Assembly (NCBI RefSeq): GCF_029784155.1
Contig: NC_073691.1
Span: 20,426,006-20,490,005 of the forward strand
Length of the DNA stretch: 64,000 nucleotides
DNA from: Uranotaenia lowii
Taxonomy: Eukaryota > Arthropoda > Insecta > Diptera > Culicidae
Reading direction: 5' to 3'
Part shown: positions 49,334 to 59,599 of the stretch, in pieces
Layout: the number at the start of each line of letters is the position of its first letter
Position numbering within the stretch: position 1 is the stretch's first letter
Position numbers and translations under genes: made by a program
Notes under the pieces: generated by a model
The model's database searches: none
Seen by the model: the letters and a program-made list of their open reading frames with translations, nothing else
Told to the model about the DNA's origin: nothing

Positions 49334-51051
49334 TAGACTGCCTCAAATGACCCGACTTTTGAAAAAGTTAAACGCTGCAGGCTAAAATTGATCCTGGGCC
49401 TAGTACAAGATCTCATGCCAAATTTGGGCCAGATCGGACCACGGGAAGGGGTCGCTCAACGAGCCTGAAGTTTGTACGGGATTTTGGGACATTTTGTTCG
49501 AGAGGAACATGAAAAACCAGTTTTTCGTCGATAACTTTTGTCTCCTTCGACCGATTTCTTTCAAAAACGGGTTTTCTTAAAGCCTAAATTATGACAAACA
49601 TTTCATCCGAAGGTTTCATTTCAATTAAAGTTAGGATAAAAAAGTTATTAAGCTTCAAAAATTGGCTAACTTTTTTAAGGGTGATATTCATCAGTGTTCT
49701 AATGAGGCGACTAAATGTCCGACCAGAACACTGAATGTGAAATGCATGCCGTTTCGTCAAATAATGACCGATTTTAACCATTGTTGTTGTGCTCGATTGC
49801 AATTTATGATGTTTTTCAAATATTTGAGATTGGATGATATTCACTTGATAGTTCGAAAAGGAGTAAGGGCGGAAAAATGCTTGACAATTAAAAAAAAATT
49901 GCATAACCACAGGAGCTTAGGAACATGACTGGACGATTTGTGATGCCAATATTTAAAGTTGTATGGGAAATTCAAATCCTGTGAAATGTTATGCGCTGCA
50001 AGCTAAAATTGATTCTAGTCCTAAAACTAGATCTCATGCCAAATTTGGTCCCGATCGGATCACGGAAAGGGGTCGCTCAACGAGCTTGAAGTTTGTATGG
50101 GATTTCGAGACATTTTGCTCGGAAGAAACATGAAAAACCTGTTTTTCGTGAATAACTTTGGTTCCCGTTGACAGATTTCTTTCGAAAACGGTTAGTCTTA
50201 AAGGATGGTATTCACCTTTGTCAATGAGTCGGGCGGCGGAACATATAGACGCCTCATTAACAGTAATGAATACCACCGTAAAAAAGTTAGCCCATTTTTG
50301 AAGCCTTATAACTTTTTTTATCTTAACTCTTCTAGAAATGCAGTCCTGGGATGAAATATTTATCATAATTTAGGCTTTTAGAAAAATTATTTTTGTAAGA
50401 ATTTTGCCGACGGGACAAAAATTATTGATGAAAAACTGTTTTTTTTTATTGGCATCACGAATCGTCCTGTTATGTTTCTTAGCCCCTGTGGTTATGCAAT
50501 TTTTTTATTTTTTTTTTTAGTTTCAAGCATTTTTCCGCCCTTACTTCTTTCCGAACTATCAAGTGAATATCATCCAAACACAAATATTAGAAAAACATCA
50601 AACATTGCAATCAAGCGCAACAACAATGGTTAAAATCGGTGAGTGTCCTGGTCGGACATTTAGCCGCATCATAAAAACAGTGATGAATATCATCCTTAAA
50701 AAAGTTAGCCAATTTTTGAAGCTTAATAACTTTTTTATCTTAACTTTAATTGAAATAAAACCTTCGGATGAAATTGATGTCATAATTTAGGCTTTAAGAA
50801 AACCCGTTTTTGAAAGAAATCGGTCGAAGGAGACAAAAGTTATTGACGAAAAACTGGTTTTTCATGTTCCTCTCGAACAAAATGTCTCAAAATCCCATAC
50901 AAACTTCAGGCTCGTTGAGCGACCCCTTCCCGTGGTCCGATCTGGCCCAAATTTGGCATGAGATCTTGTACTAGGCCCAGGATCAATTTCAGCCTGCAGC
51001 GTATAACATTTTACAGGTTTTAAATTTCCCATACAAATTTGGGGCAGTCTA
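49334..51051. mobile_element. hAT-like non-autonomous foldback with 8-bp target duplication
   Basis: The element begins TAGACTGCC and ends GGCAGTCTA, and both sides carry the identical 8-bp GTGTACAT (49326-49333 and 51052-51059). This matches the nTnnnnAn preference of hAT elements, and TAG...CTA ends also fit. The arms of about 600 bp (49334-about 49945 and about 50450-51051) are inverted copies. In the loop lies a second, shorter foldback (about 49955-50450) built from the same arm sequence, so the element contains a diverged copy of itself. There is no transposase. A more diverged relative lies at 24960-25590 and at 63.4-64.0 kb. Confidence 0.8.
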
Positions 51052-51617
51052 GTGTACATGAATGAACTTGCATGAGCAGCGATCGAGTGAACTATAGAGA
51101 TACGCCAATGAACGGATGATTATGACCATTCAACATTCGGAATTTTAAACGGAAGGTCTGTGTTTTGTTGGTGATGTTGAGGTTGGCCGGGGAGTCTTCG
51201 GTCTGAACTAGAAATGGTGGTTTTGAGAATTGGGAGCTGGCCTGCAAAAGGATGGTAGGCACAATATCATAAAGCGCTATCTATCTGTGAAATAAATAGA
51301 CTTGAAGCGGTTCCAATTTTGAACGCTTGGCTCACCGTTCCTCTCCTTCCTGAAGCAACGGAAAGACTGTTCTTTGATCCCCGCCATTCTTATCCCCACA
51401 AGTGAAAGCGAGATAAAATAACAGATTCCTTTGTTGAATTTCCAAAATCATCTTCATCTTAATTGTAGGATGACTCGGCCACTTTAAAAGAGATCGCTAA
51501 GTACGACAGTTCATTTTTGGAAGTGTGATATCGCTTATATAACTTTACTTAAAAGAGATATTAAGTAACTGATTAATGAAAAATTTGTAAAAATACCAAC
51601 AGTCATTGCCATATATG

Positions 51618-51843
51618 TTAATAATAGGGCGTGTATTGTAAGCTGACGAATTGTAAGTAAATTGCACAAAATGTATGGAGCTAATTTAAAAACCGCGCAT
51701 AAATATATTCGTAGGCTAAAAAAAGTAGTTATAAAAAGGCTACTGGACCGTTGGCAATACGCTAGTCGTATTAATTGAGTCTGAGATGGTAATAATATGT
51801 GATTGGTAATTAATAAGGCATAAATAAAAGTTAAACGTTTACA
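51618..51843 (+). mobile_element. Probable LTR of a retrotransposon
   Basis: A block of about 226 bp starts TGTTAATAATAGGGCG and ends GTTTACA (TG...CA). It contains a TATAAAAAGG box near 51735 and AATAAAAG near 51824 in the order expected of a promoter-bearing LTR. The following DNA (GGTTACCTACGTCAACG) could be a primer-binding region but was not matched to a tRNA. No second LTR was found in the window. Confidence 0.4.
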
Positions 51844-52011
51844 GGTTACCTACGTCAACGTGGGTCTTTTTCCGGGACTGAAAGTCTCGTCCGACTGCTG
51901 TGAGTCGACAGGATTGACACGGTTCTCTCGGTTGCGGATTGAAGACACCCGAACCGGGCAGTGATAGGGCATACCCACCAACTACGAGAATCAGCAAACC
52001 AACCGCTACTA
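51844..52011. repeat. Retroelement-like internal fragment, left part
   Basis: Contains CTCGGTTGCGGATTGAAGAC, which recurs in altered form in the 132-bp tandem duplication at 52957-53240. The TA-flanked element at 52014-52943 therefore interrupted a single older region. Confidence 0.4.
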
Positions 52012-52013
52012 TA

Positions 52014-52943
52014 CACGGAAATTTTAAAAAAGATAAAATTTACCTAGAAGTGAGGTGATTTTTCTCCACCCAGCTTTCTCGGTGAATTTTACCTTTTTTT
52101 CATCCACTTAGCAAAATGGTAAATTTTACCTTTTTTCAATTCAACTAGTAAAAAGGTAAATTTTACCTTTTTCGCATTCACTTAGCAAAATAGTAAATAA
52201 TACCGTTTTCCCTGTCACTGATTTAAAAGGTAAATGCTAGTTGGTTTGATTGGTTTCTGCAATAAAAATAAAACAAAAACAAAATTTATTAAAAATTTAT
52301 ATTTATTTGAGATAAATGGACTTTATAGTTGATGCAAGTCCTTTCTTCACCAGGCTCATGGCAATTTGGCTTCGCGTTCTCCCGAGCCACCATGGTCACT
52401 TCTCCTTTCGACTAATCCGGTCCGGTCCGGCTTTTCCGGAATGATATCTGGAGGATGACGTGGAATACATCTCGAATCTGAGTAAAGTATTATAACGAGA
52501 ACCATCACAACTATATGATATCTAAGAAAATGCTTACCATTCTGTTCCGATTTTTACATTATGGTCACGAAGAAATATTCCTTCCTCAATAAACGGGTTT
52601 GGCAAAAAGTTTCGCGATGAATTGTACCGTTTTGTTAAGCTCGATCCAGGTCAACTTCACCTCGCTACGTGGTAAGTTTTACTTTTTTGGATTTACCTTT
52701 TTTCTAGGTGAATTGTACTTTTTTATTCAGCTCAATTCAAGTGAAGTTCACCTCGCGAAGAGGAAAGATTTATCTTTTTTGGATTAACCTTTTTTCTCGG
52801 TGAATTATCCTTTTTTTTGCCTGCTCAATTCGGGTAAACTTTACTCTACTGTGAGGTGAGTTTCTCCTCGAAAAGGTAGAAGTTACCTTTTCGGCTTCCA
52901 CCTTGCTATCTCGGTAAATGTTACCTTTTTATTATTTTCCGTG
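52014..52943. mobile_element. TA-flanked TIR element, 930 bp, with internal intron-like cargo
   Basis: The ends are CACGGAAATTTTAAAAAAGA (from 52014) and the complement of CACGGAAAATAATAAAAAGG (to 52943), with TA on both sides (52012-52013, 52944-52945). The subterminal phrase GGTAAATTTTACCTTTTTT is repeated many times in the left and right thirds. The middle (about 52265-52610) is different. On the minus strand it has a GTAAGC donor (about 52537), a TTTACTCAG acceptor (about 52480), a following GC-richer exon-like segment, and AATAAATATAAA near 52300, as in the 3' end of a transcript. No substantial protein frame crosses the junction. Confidence 0.7.
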
Positions 52944-52956
52944 TACGTTTTCGGTA

Positions 52957-53240
52957 CTATCGACACGAACGACTCGGTTGCGTATTGAATACCCCAGAGT
53001 CCTCCTGGGCCAGTTCCTGATAAAGCACCGTTCTGAAAAAGTTCGTGTCAGCATCTACTAGTGTCGTGACCGCTCGGCACTTCCAATACAGACGACTCGG
53101 ACGACTCGGTTGCGGATTAAATACTTCCGAGTCTTCCTGTGCCAGTTCCTGATGAAGAGCCGCCCAGAAGGAGATCGCATCACCATCCACCAGTGTCGGG
53201 TTCGCTTCAACCTACCAATCACTGGAACCGGAAATCAAAC
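52957..53240. repeat. 132-bp tandem duplication (retroelement-like)
   Basis: CGACTCGGTTGCGTATTGAA at about 52970 and CGACTCGGTTGCGGATTAAA at 53102 start two adjacent copies 132 bp apart. On the minus strand both read similar 44-codon units (ALHQELAQEDSEVFN and VLYQELAQEDSGVFN). The unit is in frame with itself, which would produce a repeated peptide if translated. No start, domain or family was recognised. Confidence 0.5.
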
Positions 53241-53922
53241 AGGTTAGAATTAATTACAACAAATACACTAAACCAAACCGTTAGGGATTCAGCTAGGAGC
53301 TCCAAAACACTTAAAAGTTGACATAAAACTAATTGTTGCCATAACTAAAGCATTGTTTTGGCTTCCTGAAATACGCCTGGCGAGTATGCCAACTCCTCTA
53401 GCGAAGTGAACTTTTTGGATTCTTTTAAATCATCGAATTAGAGCTACTAAAATTGGTTATTTCGTTTAGCACAACTTTTTCCTGTCGATCCAAAATTATC
53501 TACTGTGTCTGGTGGTGTCTAACCCGGTGAGAGAAATACAGCCCTTTAAGGGCCAGAGGTTTTCAGAATAGTCCAAAAGAGCAAAAATATTTCGTTTGCC
53601 CATAAAGGGCAAAGAGAGATTCTTATTTCGAATTCAAATAAATCCATTTTTGACGGTCGCCATCAGGAGACCATGGTCAGTGTTTACAGTATATAGGCAT
53701 CTTGGTTTTTGAGACTCTTATTGTTATTTGTCAACCGTCAAAAATACATATATATCAGAAAATCTTCCATTCGAGTTGAACCACAATGGTAAATGAGTGG
53801 ATCGAAGATTTTATATTTTCGTTTTTTTTAGAAAATTGATTATGGCTGACAGGTAAAAAAAGTCACCCTTCAGAGATGGAACCAAGTCAGAAGCCAAGAA
53901 ATATGAGGTTTATAATATAGTA
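53241..53922. other. Intergenic DNA, no feature seen
   Basis: No coding frame, tandem repeat or inverted repeat of note. A short CCCTTTAAGGG palindrome-like phrase lies near 53541. Confidence 0.3.
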
Positions 53923-53996
53923 AGGTACACCGGGGTAAGTGTGGACGATGGCTATTAAAACAATACTGTGCACTATTTTCTTTTAAGGCAGAATGA

Positions 53997-56900
53997 TTTA
54001 TTTACATAGTATTCCGTCTCACGACATAACTTGACGAACATAATTCCTAAAATTCACTCGGTTCATAGCAACCGTTCTCCAATTTCTCGGGCACCCCACG
54101 TTCGCCAGATCACGCTCCACTTGGTCTAACCACCTTGCTCGTTGCGCCCCCGCTCGTCTTGTTCCTACCGGATTCGTAGCGAACACCTGTTTTGCAGGAC
54201 AGTCGTCCGGCATTCTCGCAACATGTCCCGCCCAGCGTATCCGGCCAGCCTTAACCGCCTTCTGGATACTGGGTTCGCCGTAGAGTCGCGCGAGCTCGTG
54301 GTTCATCCTTCGCCTCCACACTCCGTTCTCCTGTACGCCGCCAAAGATGGTTCTTAACACTCGTCGCTCGAATACTCCGAGTGTACGCAGGTCCTCCTCG
54401 AGCAATATCCATGTCTCGTGCCCGTAGAGAACAACCGGTCTAATAAGCGTCATATACAGGTTACACTTCGTGCGAGGGCAAAGTCTTCTCGACCGCAGTT
54501 GCTTGTGGAGTCCATAGTAGGCACGACTTCCGCTGATAATTCGCCTCCGGATCTCACGGCTGGTGTCATTGTCTGCGGTCACCAGTGAGCCGAGATAGAC
54601 AAAGTCTTCGACTATCTCCAGCTCGTCGCCGTCGATCGTGACCTTGTTATTACTGGACAAGCGGGTTCGGTCGGTCTCGGATCCGCAGGCCAGCATATAC
54701 TTCGTCTTGGACGTATTAATCATCAACCCAATCCTTCCTGCTTCGCGTTTCAGTTTGCGGTAGATCTCCTCCACCGCCGCAGATGATCTGCCGACTATAT
54801 CAATGTCATCGGCAAAGCAGATAAGTTGACTGGATCTGTTGAAAATCGTGCCCCGCATTTCGCCCACCGCTCGTCGAATAACACCTTCTAGCGCCACGTT
54901 GAACATCATGCAGGATAGACCATCACCTTGTCGAAGCCCCCTGCGCGATTCGAATGAACTCGACAATTCACCCGAAATCCGCACACAGCACTGCGTTCCA
55001 TCCATCGTCGCCTTGATCAGTCTGATTAGCTTCCCGGAAAAGCCGTTCTCGTCCATGATTTTCCATAGCTCGTTACGGTCGATCGTGTCGTATGCGGCTT
55101 TGAAGTCGATGAATAGATGATGCGTAGGGACTTGGTGTTCACGGCATTTTTGGAGGATTTGCCGTAATGTGAATATCTGGTCCGTCGTAGACCGTCCCTC
55201 CATGAAGCCGGCCTGATGACTTCCCACGAATCTGTTTGCTTGTGGCGTGAGGCGGCGGAGTAGGATTCGGGACAACACTTTGTAGGCGGCATTGAGGACA
55301 GTGATCGCTCGGTAGTTCTCACAGTCCAATTTGTCGCCCTTCTTGTAGATGGGGCATATTACCCCCTCCTTCCACTCCTCCGGTAGCTGTTCTATGTCCC
55401 AGATCCGGACTATCAACCGGTGTAGGCAATCGGCCAACCTGTCCGGGCCCATTTTGATGAGTTCAGCTGCGATGCCATCCTTCCCAGCCGACTTGTTTCT
55501 ATTCAGCTGGCGAATGGCTTCCTTAACTTCACTCATCGTTGGGAGTGGCTCCTCTTCGTCGTTGGCTACGCCGGCGATGTACCTTCCCCCACCGTCTTGA
55601 TCTCCTGCATGCGCGCCGTTCAGGTGTTCATCGAAGTGCTGCTTCCACCTTTTGATCACCTCACGATTGTCCGTCAGGATACCCCCGTCCTTATCCCGGC
55701 ACATTTCGGCTTGCGGCACGAAGCCTTTGCGGGATGCGTTGAGTTTCTGATAGAACTTTCGTGTTTCTTGGGAACGATGCAGCTGCTCCAGCTCCTCGAG
55801 CTCCTCCTCCTCCAGGCGGCGCTTTTTCTCCTGGAAAAGTCGAACTCGCTGCCTCTTCCGCTGTCGGTGATTTTCCACATTTCGACGGGTGCCTCTTTGC
55901 ACTACTGCCGCCCGCGCGGCATTCTCTTCGTCCATCACCCTCCTACACTCCTCGTCGAACCAGTCGTTCCGTCGAGATCGCTCCACATAACCGATGACGT
56001 TCTCCGCAGCACTGTTGATGGCTGTTTTGATGGTATCCCAACAGTCCTCGAGAGGGGCTTCGTCAAGCTCGCCCTCTGCCGGCAGCGCTGCTTCGACCGA
56101 TTGCGCGTAGTCTGCCGCGACCTCAGGTTGCTTCAGTCGCGCGATATTTAACCGAGGCGGGCGCCGGTTTCGCGTGTTGTTCACTACGGAGAGTTTTGGG
56201 CGCATCTTCACCATCACCAGATAATGGTCCGACTCGATGTTAGCGCCCCGACAGGATCTGACGTCGATGATGTCCGAGAAGTGCCGGCTGTCGATCAAAA
56301 CGTGGTCGATCTGTGATTGAGTTTGGTACGGTGATCTCCAGGTGTACTTGTGTGGGAGGCGGTGCTGAAAAAAGGTACTACGTACGGCCATTCGTTTGGA
56401 GGCGGCGAAATCAATGAGTCTGAGGCCGTTTTCGTTGGTCAGCTGGTGCGCGCTGAACCTTCCAATTGTCGGTTTAAATTCCTCCTCCTGGCCGACCTGA
56501 GCATTGAAATCCCCGATGACGATCTTGATATCATGTTTTGGGCAACGGTCGTATTCACGCTCCAGCTGCGCGTAAAATTCGTCTTTGTCGTCACCGGTAC
56601 TTCCGAGGTGAGGGCTGTGCACGCTGATGATGCTGATGTTGAAGAACCGGCCCTTGATTCTCAACCGGCACATTCGTGAGTTGATCGGCCACCACCCGAT
56701 CACGCGCTTTTGCATCTTTCCCATCACTATAAAAGCTGTTCCAAGCTCGTGTGTGTTGCCGCAGCTCTGGTAGATGGCACGACCATCTGGATACGTTCGT
56801 ACCGTGGAGCCCTTCCAGCATACCTCCTGCAGCGCTACGATGTCGAATTTGCGGCTCTTCAATTCGTTGGAGAGCACGTGGGTACTGCCCACAAAATTTA

Positions 56901-57355
56901 GAGATCGGCAGTTCCATGTTCCAAGTTTCCAATCGCTAGTCCCTTTTCGTCGCGTGGGTCTTTGCCGATTTCCATCCGAAATTTGTTGTTCGTTATTCGT
57001 TGCTTATGTTTTTTAGTAGTCACAGGCTCGCAAGGCCCGCAGCTAACCCCACTATCTCGCAGGAGGACCGTCGTGATGTTGCTGTTTTGGGTCCCGAACA
57101 CCACCAGGACGTTGTTGCACTCCGCACGCCGCCCCTAACATGGAGAACAGACGCGTACGAAGCCCCCTAACTCATTCTGCATGCGACCAAAGCATCCACC
57201 GGGGTTGGGTACCCGATCTCCGCTAAGGTTGCTCGCACCCCAGCTAGTACCACGGGGAGGTAGAGAATCGGAGTTGCAGACAAGCGGTGATATGACCACT
57301 ACCCGAAGGTTGGGTGTGTGGGGTCTCGAGTTGCACATTGTCTACTTCACTAGCC
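53997..57355 (-). mobile_element. RTE-like non-LTR retrotransposon, near full length, 14-bp target duplication
   Basis: The 14-bp TTAAGGCAGAATGA flanks the element exactly (53983-53996 and 57356-57369), so both ends are intact or nearly so. The order on the minus strand is a GC-rich 5' untranslated region of about 380 bp, one long endonuclease/reverse-transcriptase frame, about 20 bp of 3' untranslated DNA, and a short GTAAATAAA tail instead of a long poly(A). Single-frame organisation and a minimal tail fit the RTE group. GC content is well above the surroundings, consistent with recent arrival. Confidence 0.85.
54019..57013 (-). CDS. Endonuclease-reverse transcriptase of an RTE-like retrotransposon
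   Basis: The frame is open for 957 codons from 56892 and continues upstream without an ATG to a stop near 57014; the upstream part holds KLGTWNCRSLN, the first motif of AP-type endonucleases. Domains counted from 56892: endonuclease about 1-230 (VALQEV, IGDFNAQVG at about 126-134, SDHYLVM at about 221-227); a basic, Glu-rich coiled-coil-like linker about 320-375; reverse transcriptase about 440-730 (KSAGKDGIAAELIK, PIYKKGD, FIDFKAAYD, GLRQGDG, FADDIDIVGRS with the catalytic FADD at about 693-696); and a C-terminal region with RWAGHVARMP. All catalytic motifs are present. The only visible defect is at the N-terminus. A likely start (ATG at 56975, or one further upstream near 57104) lies in the neighbouring frame, reads IGKDPRDEKGLAIG, and stops at about 56898, so a small indel near 56930 separates start and body. 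The product nicks target DNA and copies element RNA. Codon use and GC differ from host genes here. Confidence 0.9.
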
Positions 57356-58238
57356 TTAAGGCAGAATGAATTAATGTTCAATTTATTTGTAATCTATCCA
57401 ATAACTGTGAAAAAGATACGATTTCGACAATAGCGGGTGTTTACAGCGACTTTTTGGGAATTTTCTGTTTTCAACTACGATGTCGAGTTGATGAGCATCT
57501 TTTTCAATTGCAAATTTCTCGTAAACTAGCTGACTCTCGATAAAAAACTCTACATTGAAACAATCCTCACATTCCAAACAACCAGTTAGGAAAAGAAACG
57601 GCGGTTAAAAATGAAGAAAAAAGAGTTTATTTACAAAAAACTTAAATTTTGTCTTCAACCCCTGCCTGCGGTAAGTGTGGACGGCTTTAAAAAGACTTGA
57701 TGTTTACCTATTTTTTTCAATTTTCTGTCCTTCATCATTCATGAATTGTATTATTTAGCTATATTTTGCATTCGGATCATGAAAAGTTGGGTAAAGTACT
57801 GGTTTGTTCTGTGTTTTTGATAAAATCGGATCTCGTGTGTTGCAACATAAATTACACACAATAATTGTTGAAAGATGCCTTACTAACAGTATCATGAACT
57901 TTTTTCAAAATTTTGGACGGTTCGAGCAATAAAATAACGTATTTAACCAAGAAAACACAAATTTTTCGAATATTTCCTGAGAAATCAAAGGGAAAATCTA
58001 CCGTCCACACTTACCCCATAAAGCGGGGTAAGTGAAGACACCAGCAGTCCATTACAATTTACGTGATAACTTTTCTCGCTTTGCTTCTAACGAGCTCATC
58101 TCTACAGCGTTTGTAAACAACATGTTCTGCATCACATTGAATGCAATTTTATGAAAATTGCTCCACTACTGATTTTTTAATGATTTTTCGAAGTTGAACT
58201 ATACGAAAAACCGTCCACACTTACCCCGGTGTACCTTA

Positions 58239-59591
58239 TACGAAATTTATTAAAACCCATTACAGCAAATTCGGAGAAATCACTCGACGTGATTATCAAT
58301 CCATTGTTTGTAATCCTTCGGTCTCGTACACACATCTCGAAAGGCCGTAAGGCACAGGCGAAGACACTTTTCGCCGAAACGTACCCCATTTTTGGCCCGT
58401 TGTTGATAAACCCATTAATTACCGAAGATATAATACTTAACCGCTGTAAGTTTTCCCATCAGCCGCCGGCAGTCGTCGAAACTTTTCGGGGCCCCCTTCA
58501 ATGGGCAGGCAGGCAATTTCCCCTACTAGCACCAAAATTGGTAAGCCAAAACACGTTCTCACATCCAGTAGCTAAATCCCCACTAAATGGGTTTGAGCGC
58601 TTTCCCCATGCCATGGCATATTGGGCTCGATTCGTTGGCAGAAGTAACGGCCTGTTCTCCTAACCCTTGCTTGTGGTCGGTTAGTTTGGAATCAAATTAT
58701 TTACCCACACTGGAACTTATCCATAGAGTTAGACAGTCAGCTGCGAAGCAGCAGAAGAGAACATGTTCGAGTACTGTGAGCCACACACGAAAGGGCACAT
58801 CTCGAACATGTAATTTGCCGGAGGCGCGGTAGTTTTCACCATTCCCTTTCCCCGCAAAAAAAAGAAAGCACTCTGAATCACGCCATCTTGTTACGAGCAG
58901 ACTCTTAGAGATGGCAGAAGTGACTAGATGGATGAACGGATCCAAAATCTAGTTAGATAGTTCCCGGGGAAGACTTTTCGGCTTGGATTCCTTTCCAAGG
59001 TGCCTTCCCAATTCCCCATCACTCTCCTAGTCAGGAAGTTTCCGGTCATGTGAGTGAACTTATAGTAGTAGTTCATGCAAACATGCACGGTAGATTCGAC
59101 AGAGAAAATGGGACTGAACGAACTTACGTGTGGTTAGATGGAAAGCTTTGGGGCACCAAAAACTTTACCATTAATCGAGAACTTTTCTCCCGATTGGTAC
59201 TTTCAGCTGGGAGTTTGAGGAAACTATTTGCTGCCGCTTTGAGCTCCCGGAAAAGCTTGTGAGCAAATTCATGGGGGAAGATTTAGTGTTTCTATTAAAA
59301 CGATCTTTCAGTGGACTGGAAAAATTTTACTAAATTGACATATATTTGAAGGTCTCAAAATAAGGAATAAACATTAATCTAATGAAGATAAACTTTAATC
59401 GTATGTACCAAAAACAGATAAATCAAAATGAAAACTGCATCTAAGAAGTTTCATTTTTTATCAACCGTCGAGAAGACAAATCAAGCCAACAATGAGTCAA
59501 ACGGTCAGTTGGATCGAACAGTTTCGAACATATATTGTTGCAATTTTTTAAACCAGGGTTTCAAAAAGACATTGCGGATATCATTTTCTTA
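58239..59591. other. Unique GC-richer DNA, no gene recognised
   Basis: The frame 58229-58663 (144 codons) is the longest here but begins inside the TIR element and shows no domain or compositional signature of coding; it is most likely chance. The remainder is mixed-composition DNA like the other unique islands. Confidence 0.35.
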
Positions 59592-59599
59592 CCATATAG

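Larger units (their letters stand above)
53923..58236. mobile_element. TA-flanked TIR element carrying GGGGTAAGTGTGGACG motifs, split by a retrotransposon
   Basis: The ends are AGGTACACCGGGGTAAGTGT (53923) and its exact complement ending at 58236, with TA on both sides (53921-53922 and 58237-58238). Removing the retrotransposon at 53997-57355 and one copy of its target duplication leaves about 941 bp. Additional copies of the terminal motif lie inside at about 57669-57684 (+), 58001-58017 (-) and 58023-58036 (+, altered). There is no coding sequence of its own. Confidence 0.75.

Noticed and set aside
54142..56939. Several plus-strand frames of 60-184 codons
   Set aside because: They are antisense shadows of the RTE-like polyprotein, kept open by its GC-rich codon use.
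58229..58663. A 144-codon plus-strand gene
   Set aside because: It starts inside a TIR element terminus, has no domain, promoter or codon signal, and crosses the element boundary.
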